This document shows positions 8,400 through 14,862 of a stretch of 24,201 nt of DNA, piece by piece. A model generated the notes under the pieces. The model saw only the letters and a program-made list of their open reading frames with translations, was not told the DNA's origin and did not search any database. Numbering within the stretch: the stretch's first letter is position 1; the number at the start of each line of letters is the position of its first letter. Where the stretch lies: positions 9,166-33,366 of the forward strand of contig NZ_DFUE01000040.1 in NCBI RefSeq assembly GCF_002379585.1. Direction: 5' to 3'. This stretch comes from Pseudomonas sp. UBA4194. Its GTDB lineage: Bacteria; Pseudomonadota; Gammaproteobacteria; Pseudomonadales; Pseudomonadaceae. Both the position numbers and the translations under genes were made by a program.

Positions 8400-8971
8400 G
8401 TCGCTATCAAGCGGTGGTGGTCGGCGCTTCGGCAGGGGGCGTCGAAGCGTTGTTGTCCGTGTACGGTCAGCTGCCCGCCAGCTTCAGCCTGCCGGTTATC
8501 ACCGTGTTGCACCTGCCGGACGAGCGCCACAGCCAACTGGCCGAGGTGTTCGAGCGGCGCCTGCAACGACCGGTGCGCCAGGCCCGGGACAAGGAGGACA
8601 TCGAGCCAGGCATGTTCTACTTCGCCGGCCCCAGTTATCACTTGTCGGTGGAGCGGGACCACAGTCTGTCGCTGAGCCAGGAGGACCGAGTGCACTACTC
8701 GCGCCCGGCCATCGATTTTCTGTTCGGCTCCGCCGCCGACGCCTATGGCAGCCGGCTGATCGGTGTGCTGCTCACCGGCGCCAATGAAGATGGCGCCAGA
8801 GGTTTGGCCAGTATCAAAGAAAAAGGTGGCTTGACCATCGTCCAGGACCCCGCCGAAGCGCGGGTGGCGGTCATGCCGCAGGCGGCTATCCGCCTGCATC
8901 GGCCTGACCATATCCTTTCACTTCACGGCATAGGCTCTTTGCTTGCCGAGCTGGAACGAAGCACATGCTAA
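8396..8971 (+). CDS. cheB: CheB-type methylesterase domain without receiver
   Basis: A 191-aa protein consisting only of the CheB catalytic domain, which removes methyl groups from, or deamidates, glutamyl sites. The triad looks intact: Ser12 in VVGASAGG, His39 in TVLHLP, Asp132 in LTGANEDGA. Chemotaxis CheB proteins normally carry an N-terminal receiver that inhibits the catalytic domain until phosphorylated. It is absent here, so the enzyme would be constitutively active or controlled by partners. The ATG at 8396 lies within ATGA, overlapping the stop of cheR, and the gene's end overlaps the next kinase by seven bases. This tight packing argues that methylation and demethylation belong to the same pathway as the two kinases. 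Confidence 0.92.
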   Translation: MSRYQAVVVGASAGGVEALLSVYGQLPASFSLPVITVLHLPDERHSQLAEVFERRLQRPVRQARDKEDIEPGMFYFAGPSYHLSVERDHSLSLSQEDRVHYSRPAIDFLFGSAADAYGSRLIGVLLTGANEDGARGLASIKEKGGLTIVQDPAEARVAVMPQAAIRLHRPDHILSLHGIGSLLAELERSTC

Positions 8972-10146
8972 GCAACGTCCAAGCAAAACTGCTGATCGTC
9001 GATGACCTGCCGGAAAACCTGCTGGCGCTGGAGGCGTTGATCGCCAGCCCGGACCGTGCGGTGTACAAGGCGTTGTCGGCCGATGAAGCGCTGTCGCTGC
9101 TGTTGCAACATGAATTTGCCATGGCCATCCTCGACGTGCAGATGCCCGGCATGAACGGTTTCGAGTTGGCCGAGCTGATGCGCAGCACCGAGAAGACCAA
9201 GAACATTCCCATCGTCTTCGTCAGTGCCGCGGGGCGCGAGTTGAATTACGCGTTCAAAGGCTATGAGAGTGGCGCGGTGGACTTCCTGCACAAACCGCTG
9301 GACATGCAGGCGGTGAAGAGCAAGGTCAGTGTGTTCGTCGACCTGTACCGCCAGCGTAAAACCCTCAAGGAACAGCTCGAGGCACTGGAGCGTGCGCGCC
9401 AGGAGCAGGAAGTGCTGGTCAAGCGCCTGCAGGTGACGCAAGGCGAACTGGAGCACGCAGTGCGCATGCGCGACGATTTCATGTCCATTGTCTCCCACGA
9501 GGTGCGTACGCCGCTCAATGGGCTGATTTTGGAAACCCAGTTGCGCAAGCTGCACCTGTCTCGGGACAATGCCGACGCCTTCACCCTGGACAAGATGCGC
9601 GCCATGGTCGATCGCGACGAGCGGCAGATCAAAAGCCTGATCCGGCTGATCGAGGACATGCTGGATGTGTCGCGGATTCGGACCGGCAAGTTGTCCATTC
9701 GTCCGGGGCAATTCGATCTGGCGCAGTTGGTGCGCAACCTGGTGGACAGTTTCGCCCCGCAAGTACAGGCGGCCGATTGCAGCATCAGCCTGCGAGCGGA
9801 CGAAGCGGTCACGGGCAACTGGGACGAATTCCGCATCGAGCAGGTGGTCAGCAACCTGATCTCCAACGCCTTGCGCTACGGTGGCAAGGGGCCGGTGGAG
9901 GTAGCGGTGTATGCGCGCAACGGTTGGGGCATGGTGGAGGTGCGCGATCATGGCATCGGCATCAGCAAGGAGAACCAGACGCGGATCTTTCAGCAGTTCG
10001 AGCGGGTTTCCGGTAGCCACGTGGTGGCGGGGCTGGGCCTGGGGTTGTTCATTAGCGAGCAGATCGTCGCCGCCCACGGCGGGCGGATCGAAGTGGACAG
10101 CGCGTTGGGCGACGGGGCGCTGTTTCGCGTCTGCCTGCCCTTGTAG
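8965..10146 (+). CDS. Receiver-histidine kinase (REC-coiled coil-HisKA-HATPase)
   Basis: A soluble 393-aa kinase with an N-terminal receiver (about 6-120, phosphoacceptor D57 in AILDVQMPG, conserved Lys in HKPLD). A coiled coil (about 125-165) follows, then HisKA with H178 in SIVSHEVRTPLNG, and an ATPase domain with NLISNALRYG, DHGIGIS and GLGLGLFIS. There is no membrane segment, so its input must be phosphoryl transfer to D57. The natural donor is the large hybrid kinase at the head of the block. The gene begins inside the last codons of cheB (7-nt overlap) and is the last of the overlapping set. The likely onward acceptor is the receiver at 10228 or the divergent one at 3427; the sequence cannot show which. 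Confidence 0.93.
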   Translation: MLSNVQAKLLIVDDLPENLLALEALIASPDRAVYKALSADEALSLLLQHEFAMAILDVQMPGMNGFELAELMRSTEKTKNIPIVFVSAAGRELNYAFKGYESGAVDFLHKPLDMQAVKSKVSVFVDLYRQRKTLKEQLEALERARQEQEVLVKRLQVTQGELEHAVRMRDDFMSIVSHEVRTPLNGLILETQLRKLHLSRDNADAFTLDKMRAMVDRDERQIKSLIRLIEDMLDVSRIRTGKLSIRPGQFDLAQLVRNLVDSFAPQVQAADCSISLRADEAVTGNWDEFRIEQVVSNLISNALRYGGKGPVEVAVYARNGWGMVEVRDHGIGISKENQTRIFQQFERVSGSHVVAGLGLGLFISEQIVAAHGGRIEVDSALGDGALFRVCLPL

Positions 10147-10227
10147 CAATTACTCACTCTTTGCACGCAACCTCTACCGCCGGCCACGGTCGTATTGGCA
10201 GCGAGACACACAGCACATAGGCTTCCC

Positions 10228-10605
10228 ATGAGTTCAGATGCACAAGATGTTGTCCTTATCGTCGAGGACGAACCGTTGATCTTGATGGTTCTGGCGGACT
10301 ATTTGTCCGGGCTGGGCTACAAGGTTTTGAAAGCCGAGAATGGCGAGCAGGCGTTCGAGATCCTGGCAACCAAGCCACATCTGGATCTCATGGTTACTGA
10401 CTTCCGCTTGCCGGGCGGTATTTCCGGGGTACAGATCGCTGAACCAGCGGTGATGCTGCGGCCTGAATTGAAGGTGATCTTCATCAGCGGCTACCCGCAG
10501 GAAATCCACGACACCGACAGCCCGATCACCCGCAAGGCACCTATTCTGGCCAAGCCTTTCGACCTGGATACGCTGCACGAGCAGATTGAGAGCCTGTTGG
10601 CATGA
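10228..10605 (+). CDS. Single-domain response regulator (stand-alone receiver)
   Basis: A 125-aa receiver domain with no output module. Conserved residues are present: E13/D14, phosphoacceptor D58 in MVTDFRLPG, the FISGYP switch segment and the Lys of AKPF. The ATG at 10228 is preferred over an upstream TTG in the same frame at 10195, which would add 11 poorly conserved residues; its ribosome binding site is weak. It lies 81 nt after the REC-kinase stop, so it may be on the same transcript or have its own promoter. The G-GISG stretch after the LPG motif is slightly longer than usual, a feature of receivers associated with hybrid kinases. It probably acts as relay carrier or phosphate sink for the upstream kinases. 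Confidence 0.92.
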   Translation: MSSDAQDVVLIVEDEPLILMVLADYLSGLGYKVLKAENGEQAFEILATKPHLDLMVTDFRLPGGISGVQIAEPAVMLRPELKVIFISGYPQEIHDTDSPITRKAPILAKPFDLDTLHEQIESLLA

Positions 10606-10656
10606 CAACCTGAGCCGGCCGCAATCCCTACCACCTCCCGCCCCCATAGGAGCGGG

Positions 10657-10666
10657 CCCCCCCCCC
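10657..10666 (+). repeat. Poly-C tract (C10) beside a REP fragment
   Basis: Ten consecutive C residues follow the REP-like fragment TAGGAGCGGG at 10647-10656. It lies between the receiver gene and the 3' end of mltA, outside any coding region. Such runs slip easily in replication and in sequencing, so the true length is uncertain. Confidence 0.8.
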
Positions 10667-10668
10667 AC

Positions 10669-10773
10669 TGTGGGAGCGGGCTCTGCCCGCGATGACGTCC
10701 GAACCGGCAATGCATGATCTGAATTGTGCAGAGGGCGCACCGGCCCCTTCGCGGGCAAGCCCGCTTCTACAGG
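10669..10773. repeat. Inverted pair of Pseudomonas REP elements between the receiver gene and mltA
   Basis: The first REP at 10669-10697 (core GTGGGAGCGGGCTCTGCCCG, then CGATG) is in plus orientation. The second at 10741-10773 (CCCTTCGCGGGCAAGCCCGC then TTCTACAGG) is inverted and of a slightly different subtype. REP palindromes of this kind are scattered between genes in Pseudomonas putida and relatives and are mobilised by RAYT (REP-associated tyrosine) transposases; none is encoded here. Being between convergent gene ends, the pair could also help terminate or stabilise transcripts. Confidence 0.85.
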
Positions 10774-10782
10774 GCGTCGGCG

Positions 10783-11949
10783 TTATCGCGCTGCTGGCAG
10801 CGCCATTCCTTTGGGCCAGAGCATCCACACCTGGCCTTCCTGTTTCATGTTGCCCGCGAGTTCCCCTGCGGCATCGCCGGTGCCCCAGAACAGGTCGGCC
10901 CGCACCTCCCCAGCAATGGCGCCGCCGGTGTCCTGGGCCGCAACCGGGCGCACTACCGGGCTGCCATCAGGTCGCGTGGTGGACAGCCAAAGCAGGCTGC
11001 CCAGCGGAATCACCTTGCGGTCGATCGCGACGCTGTAGCCGGCAGTGAGCGGCACGTTCAACGACCCGCGAGGGCCTTCGTTGCTGTCCGGACGCAGGCT
11101 GAAAAATACAAAGCTCGGGTTGCTGGCCAGCAGTTCCGGCACGCGTTGCGGATTGGCCGTGGCCCAGTCGCGAATACGGCCCATGCTGACTTCCTCTTTT
11201 TTCAGCAGGCCTTGTTCCACCAGCCAGCGACCCACCGGTTTATAGGGGTGACCGTTCTGGTCGGCATAACCAATGCGCAGTTGCCGGCCGCTGTCCAGTT
11301 GCAGCCGGCCCGATCCCTGGATCTGCAGGAACTGCAAGTCCATGGGGTCACGCATCCAGGCGACTACCGGTGCGTTCAGGCCATTGCGCTGGATGGTGCC
11401 GGCGTCGTCATAGGGACGTAGCACCTGACCGTCGAGGCGGCCGCGAAGACGTTTGCCCTTGAGTTCGGGATACAGGCTGTCCAACTGCACACTGATCAGG
11501 TCGGGCGGCACCCCATAGATCGGCACCGGATGCTGGGCATCGGCCTGCAGGCTGCCGGCGTAGACCGGTTCGTAGTAGCCGGTGATAAGGCCGTGCTCGC
11601 CTTTTTCGGCCGAGCGCAGGCTGAAGACATCGAGCTGTTGCTTGAGGAAATCGCGGATGGCGGCAGGGGTGGGCTGTACCGGTTGTGCGGCAGCGCAGGT
11701 GGGGCCCCAGACGGCGTCTTTGGCCAACCGTTGACAGGCTGAGCGCCAGGCGTTGAAACCGGCTTGCAGGTCGGCGTCGCTGACTGCAGGCAATTGTTCC
11801 CAGGTGGCGGGGGCATAGGTGGCGACGGGTTTGGGCGCTTCGGGAGGTGCCTTGGAGCCGCCATCGCAGCCGGCCAACAGGGCGAACAGGGGCGCGGCGC
11901 ACAAGAACAGGCGGCGCCAGGGCAAACGGAATTCAGTCACGCATAGCAT
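10783..11949 (-). CDS. mltA: Membrane-bound lytic murein transglycosylase A (lipoprotein)
   Basis: A peptidoglycan-cleaving lipoprotein that forms 1,6-anhydromuramyl ends, anchored in the outer membrane and facing the periplasm. From the ATG at 11949 it has 388 aa: a lipoprotein signal peptide ending in LFALLAGC, then an MltA domain (GYYEPVYAGSLQ, PIYGVPPDL, RAxLDGQ-like region, IQGSGRLQL), then the C-terminal 3D domain with its Asp motif AQDTGGAI..RADLFWGTGDAA. In Escherichia coli MltA the catalytic Asp lies in this 3D-domain motif. A GTG at 11940 is an alternative start, and the frame is open further upstream, but translation before the signal peptide makes no sense. Its upstream region is almost wholly occupied by a tandem duplication, so its promoter may exist in two copies. 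Length and motifs are normal and the identification is firm. Confidence 0.94.
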   Translation of the reverse strand: MLCVTEFRLPWRRLFLCAAPLFALLAGCDGGSKAPPEAPKPVATYAPATWEQLPAVSDADLQAGFNAWRSACQRLAKDAVWGPTCAAAQPVQPTPAAIRDFLKQQLDVFSLRSAEKGEHGLITGYYEPVYAGSLQADAQHPVPIYGVPPDLISVQLDSLYPELKGKRLRGRLDGQVLRPYDDAGTIQRNGLNAPVVAWMRDPMDLQFLQIQGSGRLQLDSGRQLRIGYADQNGHPYKPVGRWLVEQGLLKKEEVSMGRIRDWATANPQRVPELLASNPSFVFFSLRPDSNEGPRGSLNVPLTAGYSVAIDRKVIPLGSLLWLSTTRPDGSPVVRPVAAQDTGGAIAGEVRADLFWGTGDAAGELAGNMKQEGQVWMLWPKGMALPAAR

Positions 11950-11954
11950 CCAGG

Positions 11955-12150
11955 TGGGCAGATAGAGCCGGATACTTTGGTTAAAGTAGCGGCTCAGGTC
12001 AAATGCGCTGGTGGTTTTTCGGCGGGGGTTTGGAAGGTGTGTTGGCAGTGCTGGCGTCATCGCGGGCAGAGCCCGCTCCCACAGGAGAGCTGCGTCGTCT
12101 GCGCATCCAGCATCCTGCACAGATTTCCTGTGGGAGCGGGTTCTACCAGA
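11955..12150. repeat. Tandem duplication, copy 1 (mltA-proximal)
   Basis: This 196-nt unit is repeated directly at 12151-12344 with only scattered substitutions and a few one-base indels, mainly in the GGTTTTTCGGCGGGGG stretch. It begins 6 nt upstream of the mltA ATG. Inside lie a REP in minus orientation at 12057-12085 and a second in plus orientation starting at 12127. The latter is cut short after GGGTTCTACC, where copy 2 begins. The unit probably carries the mltA upstream region. Confidence 0.95.
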
Positions 12151-12344
12151 TGGGCAGATAGAGCCGGATACTTTGGTTAAAGTAGCGGCTCAGGTCAAAT
12201 GCGCTGGTGGTTTTCGGCGGGGTTGGGAAGGTGTGTTGGCAGTGCTGGCGCCATCGCGGGTAGAACCCGCTCCCACAGGAGAGCCGCGTCGTCTGCGCAT
12301 CCAGCATCCTGCACATATTTCCTGTGGGAGCGGGCTCTGCCCGC
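12151..12344. repeat. Tandem duplication, copy 2 (mltA-distal)
   Basis: Direct repeat of 11955-12150, abutting it without spacer, 194 nt. It has a minus-oriented REP at 12251-12279 and a plus-oriented REP at 12321-12350 that, unlike the one in copy 1, is complete (ending CTGCCCGCGATGG). The intact REP here and the cut one in copy 1 suggest that the duplication junction fell within a REP. It ends 28 nt before the stop codon of the next minus-strand gene. Confidence 0.95.
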
Positions 12345-12372
12345 GATGGCGCCAGCCCGGTCAGCCCATCTC

Positions 12373-12702
12373 TCAGCTGTAGCTGGCGATCCGGCACACC
12401 TGCGCCTGTTCCCGGTTCAGGTTCCACTCGCGGTTCAGGGTCTGGAACACATTGCTGACGAACTGCCGATCCGCTGCGGCTTTCTTGCCGACGTAACCCT
12501 TGCCGCGACGGTACACCGGCATGCGGGCCCGCAGGTTGGGGTGGCGGCGCTCGAACTCTTCGCCATCGGCATCGTTGGCCAGGGCATCGATGTGCACGTC
12601 GCCGCGTTCGCAGACCCAGAGGATATGGTCGTCCAGGGTGTCCTTGCCGGTGGCCAGCAAGCCGGCGAGTTGGTCTACAGTAGGTTGTTCGTTCAAGTTC
12701 AT
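12373..12702 (-). CDS. Small hypothetical protein (109 aa), conserved-looking
   Basis: A soluble 109-aa protein with no signal peptide or membrane segment. I do not recognise a named domain. It opens MNLNEQPTVDQLAGLLATGK, is acidic and leucine-rich in the first half (DDHILWVCERGDVHIDALAND), and more basic later (YRRGKGYVGKKAAAD). Coding is supported by an excellent ribosome binding site (AAGGAG, 7-nt spacing before the ATG at 12702), by amino acid composition and by clear gene boundaries. It lies on the same strand as mltA, about 420 nt upstream of it, and the gap is filled by the tandem duplication. REP elements just after its stop probably end its transcript. Function unknown. Confidence 0.82.
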   Translation of the reverse strand: MNLNEQPTVDQLAGLLATGKDTLDDHILWVCERGDVHIDALANDADGEEFERRHPNLRARMPVYRRGKGYVGKKAAADRQFVSNVFQTLNREWNLNREQAQVCRIASYS

Positions 12703-13324
12703 GATTAAGCTCCTTGAGCACTCATTGATCTGTCAGGTTGTCAGCTTGAACACGGCACCCGCAGGGGGATGACGTGCTATCCGTCGAGTTCAGTTCTGGC
12801 CCGAGCTTGATGTGTGTAGCGTTGATGAAGGCCTGCTACAAGCATGGGTTCGGCGAGGGGAGGGGAGCCAAGGCATGGACGCCACAGGCTGCGGCGGTTG
12901 GCCACAAGCATCATGAGGACGTCAAGCCAGCGTTCCCCGTCCGGGCCGGACGTTTGCTGGGTCAGCTTCATCAATCTGCCTTGTGGGCAGCGTACATCAA
13001 GAACGGCTCGACGGCTTGTCGAGCCCGCTCAGCCTACTGTTGCCGTACTCCCGATCGGGGAGACGCCTGCACTATGCAAGGACAAAATGCCTGCGTCAAT
13101 GGTTATGTAGTGGAAAAATAGCTGCACTACATATTTCCCATTCTGACCGACCAGTCACCCTGAAGTCCCGCCGGAGGCCTGATCCAGACCGCCATGCCCT
13201 TGATGTCGCTGGCAAAGCTTGATTGTTCAACCCAGGTTCTATATTCATGTTCCCCTTTCGATTGGCAAGACATCCCGCTACGGCGGAGCATCTTCGCAGC
13301 CCCCCAGACAACCCGTGGAGCGGT
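12703..13324. other. Gene-poor region with several dyads
   Basis: About 620 nt without a convincing gene. Short open frames exist on both strands, for example 12777-12974 minus, but none combines a start signal with protein-like composition. Visible structure: a near-palindrome at 12938-12952 (CGTCCGGGCCGGACG); a hairpin at 13005-13025 with perfect 8-bp arms GGCTCGAC/GTCGAGCC; and a 9-bp perfect inverted repeat at 13104-13133. The region could be decayed coding sequence or a control region for the flanking genes. Confidence 0.5.
13104..13133. promoter_or_regulatory. Perfect 9-bp inverted repeat, possible operator
   Basis: TATGTAGTG at 13104-13112 and CACTACATA at 13125-13133 form a perfect dyad with a 12-nt spacer in AT-richer DNA, roughly 190 nt upstream of the sensor-kinase start. 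The spacing fits a dimeric regulator or a small RNA hairpin. No T-tract follows, so it is not a typical terminator. The binding protein is unknown. Confidence 0.35.
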
Positions 13325-14605
13325 ATGGAGTTCAAGCAGAGCCTGAGCCGGCGGATCATCATCGTGTTTGCCTTGATGAGCGCCTTCGTGGCCGGCGTCT
13401 TCGCCATCGGCATCGTGGCCACCGTGCATGTGGTGGAGCGCCGCCTGACTACCATGAGCCTAGGCGGCAACCTGCACCGGTTGCTGCTGGTGGATAACGC
13501 TGATGACTGGCGTCACCGCCCTGAGAAGGACGAACTGTTCTACATCGATGGCGGCGATGGCGACCTGAGCATGCCCGATGAGCTCAAGACACTACCCATC
13601 GGTTTTCAGGAGCTGACCCTGGGGCCGCGCACCTACTTCGCCATGGTGGCCCAGGTGGACGGTCGCCAATACGTGCTGTTGCGCGACCAGGAAGGCATGG
13701 AGCAGCGCGCCCACGTGCTGTTCATCGTCGTGGGCGCCGGCTTTCTGCTCAGCATCGCGTTAGCCATCATGCTCGGCGGCCTGCTGGCACGTCGGGTGAT
13801 GGCGCCGGTGATCCGCCTGGCACGCCAGGTGCGTCATCGCGACAAGATGCTCGGCCTGGCGCCGCCTTTGTCTCCCGACTACGCCGCCGATGAGGTGGGC
13901 GAGCTGGCTCGCTCGTTCGACGAAACCCTGAGCAAGCTACGCGCCGCGCTCAATCGCGAGCAGATGTTCACCAGCGATGTGAGCCACGAATTGCGCACGC
14001 CGCTGATGATCCTCGCCAGCTCCTGCGACCTGCTGATTGCCAGCGAGCTGGATGAGCGCTCCCGGCGTCAGGTCACCCGTATCGCCCGCGCCACCGACGG
14101 CATGAGCCAACTGGTGGAAACCTTTCTGCTGCTGGCCCGCGATCGCGAGTCGGCGGGGCGTGGCAGCAGCAGCGCCACGCTGCGCAAGACAGCGGACGAG
14201 CTGGTCGACATCTGGGCGCGACAGATCGAGGCCAAAGGCCTGCAATTCGTCTACGTGCCGAACAATGATTCACCGGTGCTGTATAACCAGGCGTTCCTGC
14301 ACTCGGTGATGGGCAACTTGTTGCGCAACGCCTGGCACTACACCGACGACGGCTTCGTCAGCCTGACCCTGACGCCAACAGGATTTTTCGTCGAGGACAG
14401 CGGCATCGGCATTCCCGAAGAAAAACGTAACGCCATGTTCCAGCCCTTCGTGCGTGGCGACGAGCAGCGCGGCGAAGGCCTTGGGCTGGGCCTTTCGCTG
14501 GTACAAAGGATCTGCGTGAACCAGGGATGGAGCGTCAGCCTCACCAGCCGCGAGCCTCACGGCTGCCGCTTTACCGTGGAACTGGCCACGGCCGCAGAGC
14601 GCTAA
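13325..14605 (+). CDS. Orphan membrane sensor histidine kinase
   Basis: A 426-aa two-transmembrane sensor kinase. TM1 spans about 11-36, the periplasmic part about 37-130, TM2 about 131-155, followed by HAMP, HisKA with H221 in DVSHELRTPLMIL, and an ATPase domain (NLLRNAWHYT, DSGIGIP, GEGLGLGLSL). The periplasmic part includes an ExxE motif (E67-K-D-E70) among other acidic residues; in the Pseudomonas kinase ColS an ExxE motif serves metal sensing, so a metal or cationic signal is possible. I chose ATG 13325 because GGAG at 13317-13320 precedes it and the protein then begins just before TM1; the frame is open back to 13223. No response regulator gene is adjacent on either side, so the partner is unknown. 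The kinase core appears complete. Confidence 0.92.
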   Translation: MEFKQSLSRRIIIVFALMSAFVAGVFAIGIVATVHVVERRLTTMSLGGNLHRLLLVDNADDWRHRPEKDELFYIDGGDGDLSMPDELKTLPIGFQELTLGPRTYFAMVAQVDGRQYVLLRDQEGMEQRAHVLFIVVGAGFLLSIALAIMLGGLLARRVMAPVIRLARQVRHRDKMLGLAPPLSPDYAADEVGELARSFDETLSKLRAALNREQMFTSDVSHELRTPLMILASSCDLLIASELDERSRRQVTRIARATDGMSQLVETFLLLARDRESAGRGSSSATLRKTADELVDIWARQIEAKGLQFVYVPNNDSPVLYNQAFLHSVMGNLLRNAWHYTDDGFVSLTLTPTGFFVEDSGIGIPEEKRNAMFQPFVRGDEQRGEGLGLGLSLVQRICVNQGWSVSLTSREPHGCRFTVELATAAER

Positions 14606-14813
14606 GGCAGCGCGCCAGCATGACGTTTTAATGAACCTTGAGACTTTTCTGCGGTCTTTCAGCTGGCGGCTTGAACCGACGGCATGCCGGGCAATAAGCC
14701 CTTCGGGAGATTTCAAGGTTCTCCCTTTCGCAAGTAGTAGCCACCCGTAGCGGTAGTAGCGATCAGCCCTTCGGTACAGGCTCAGCCTGAGTGGACACTC
14801 TGCGTCCTTTTTT
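14606..14813 (+). ncRNA. Structured noncoding segment, possible small RNA or long 3' UTR
   Basis: Between the kinase stop and the next gene lie about 210 nt without an open frame but rich in complementary segments. GAACCTTGAGA (14633-14643) pairs with TTTCAAGGTTC (14711-14721), enclosing smaller hairpins including GGCATGCC and CUUCGG tetraloop-type stems (near 14701 and 14769). GTAGTAGC occurs twice (about 14735 and 14752). The segment ends with GGAC-N7-GTCC (14793-14807) followed by six T residues. This looks like a discrete RNA ending in an intrinsic terminator, but it matches no RNA family I can name and no promoter stands out. It may simply be the structured 3' end of the kinase transcript. 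Confidence 0.4.
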
Positions 14814-14841
14814 ATCATGGCCCGGTCATCGGGGCCTTTTT
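14793..14841 (+). terminator. Two terminator-like hairpins in tandem
   Basis: The first is a 4-bp stem GGAC/GTCC (14793-14807) with T6 at 14808-14813. The second is a 5-bp stem GGCCC/GGGCC (14819-14836, 8-nt loop) with T5 at 14837-14841. Together they should end transcription arriving from the sensor kinase, before the SH3-domain gene. Confidence 0.65.
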
Positions 14842-14862
14842 CCTATTCATGTGAAGATCGCC

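Noticed and set aside
7545..8971. Reading the cheR/cheB pair as part of the main chemotaxis operon
   Set aside because: No cheA, cheW, cheY-motor or receptor genes are present, and CheB lacks a receiver.
8968..10149. 393-codon minus-strand frame opposite the REC-kinase
   Set aside because: An exact antisense shadow of a protein with recognisable receiver and kinase motifs; its composition is not protein-like.
12057..12350. Possible CRISPR array in the repeated palindromes
   Set aside because: The repeats are REP palindromes within a two-unit tandem duplication. There are no regular short repeats with unique spacers and no cas genes.
12777..12974. 65-codon minus-strand frame (MMKLTQQTSGPDGERW...) in the gene-poor region
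   Set aside because: The composition is somewhat protein-like and a weak AGGCAG precedes it, but no family is recognisable and there is no clear promoter. It might be gene debris; not strong enough to call.
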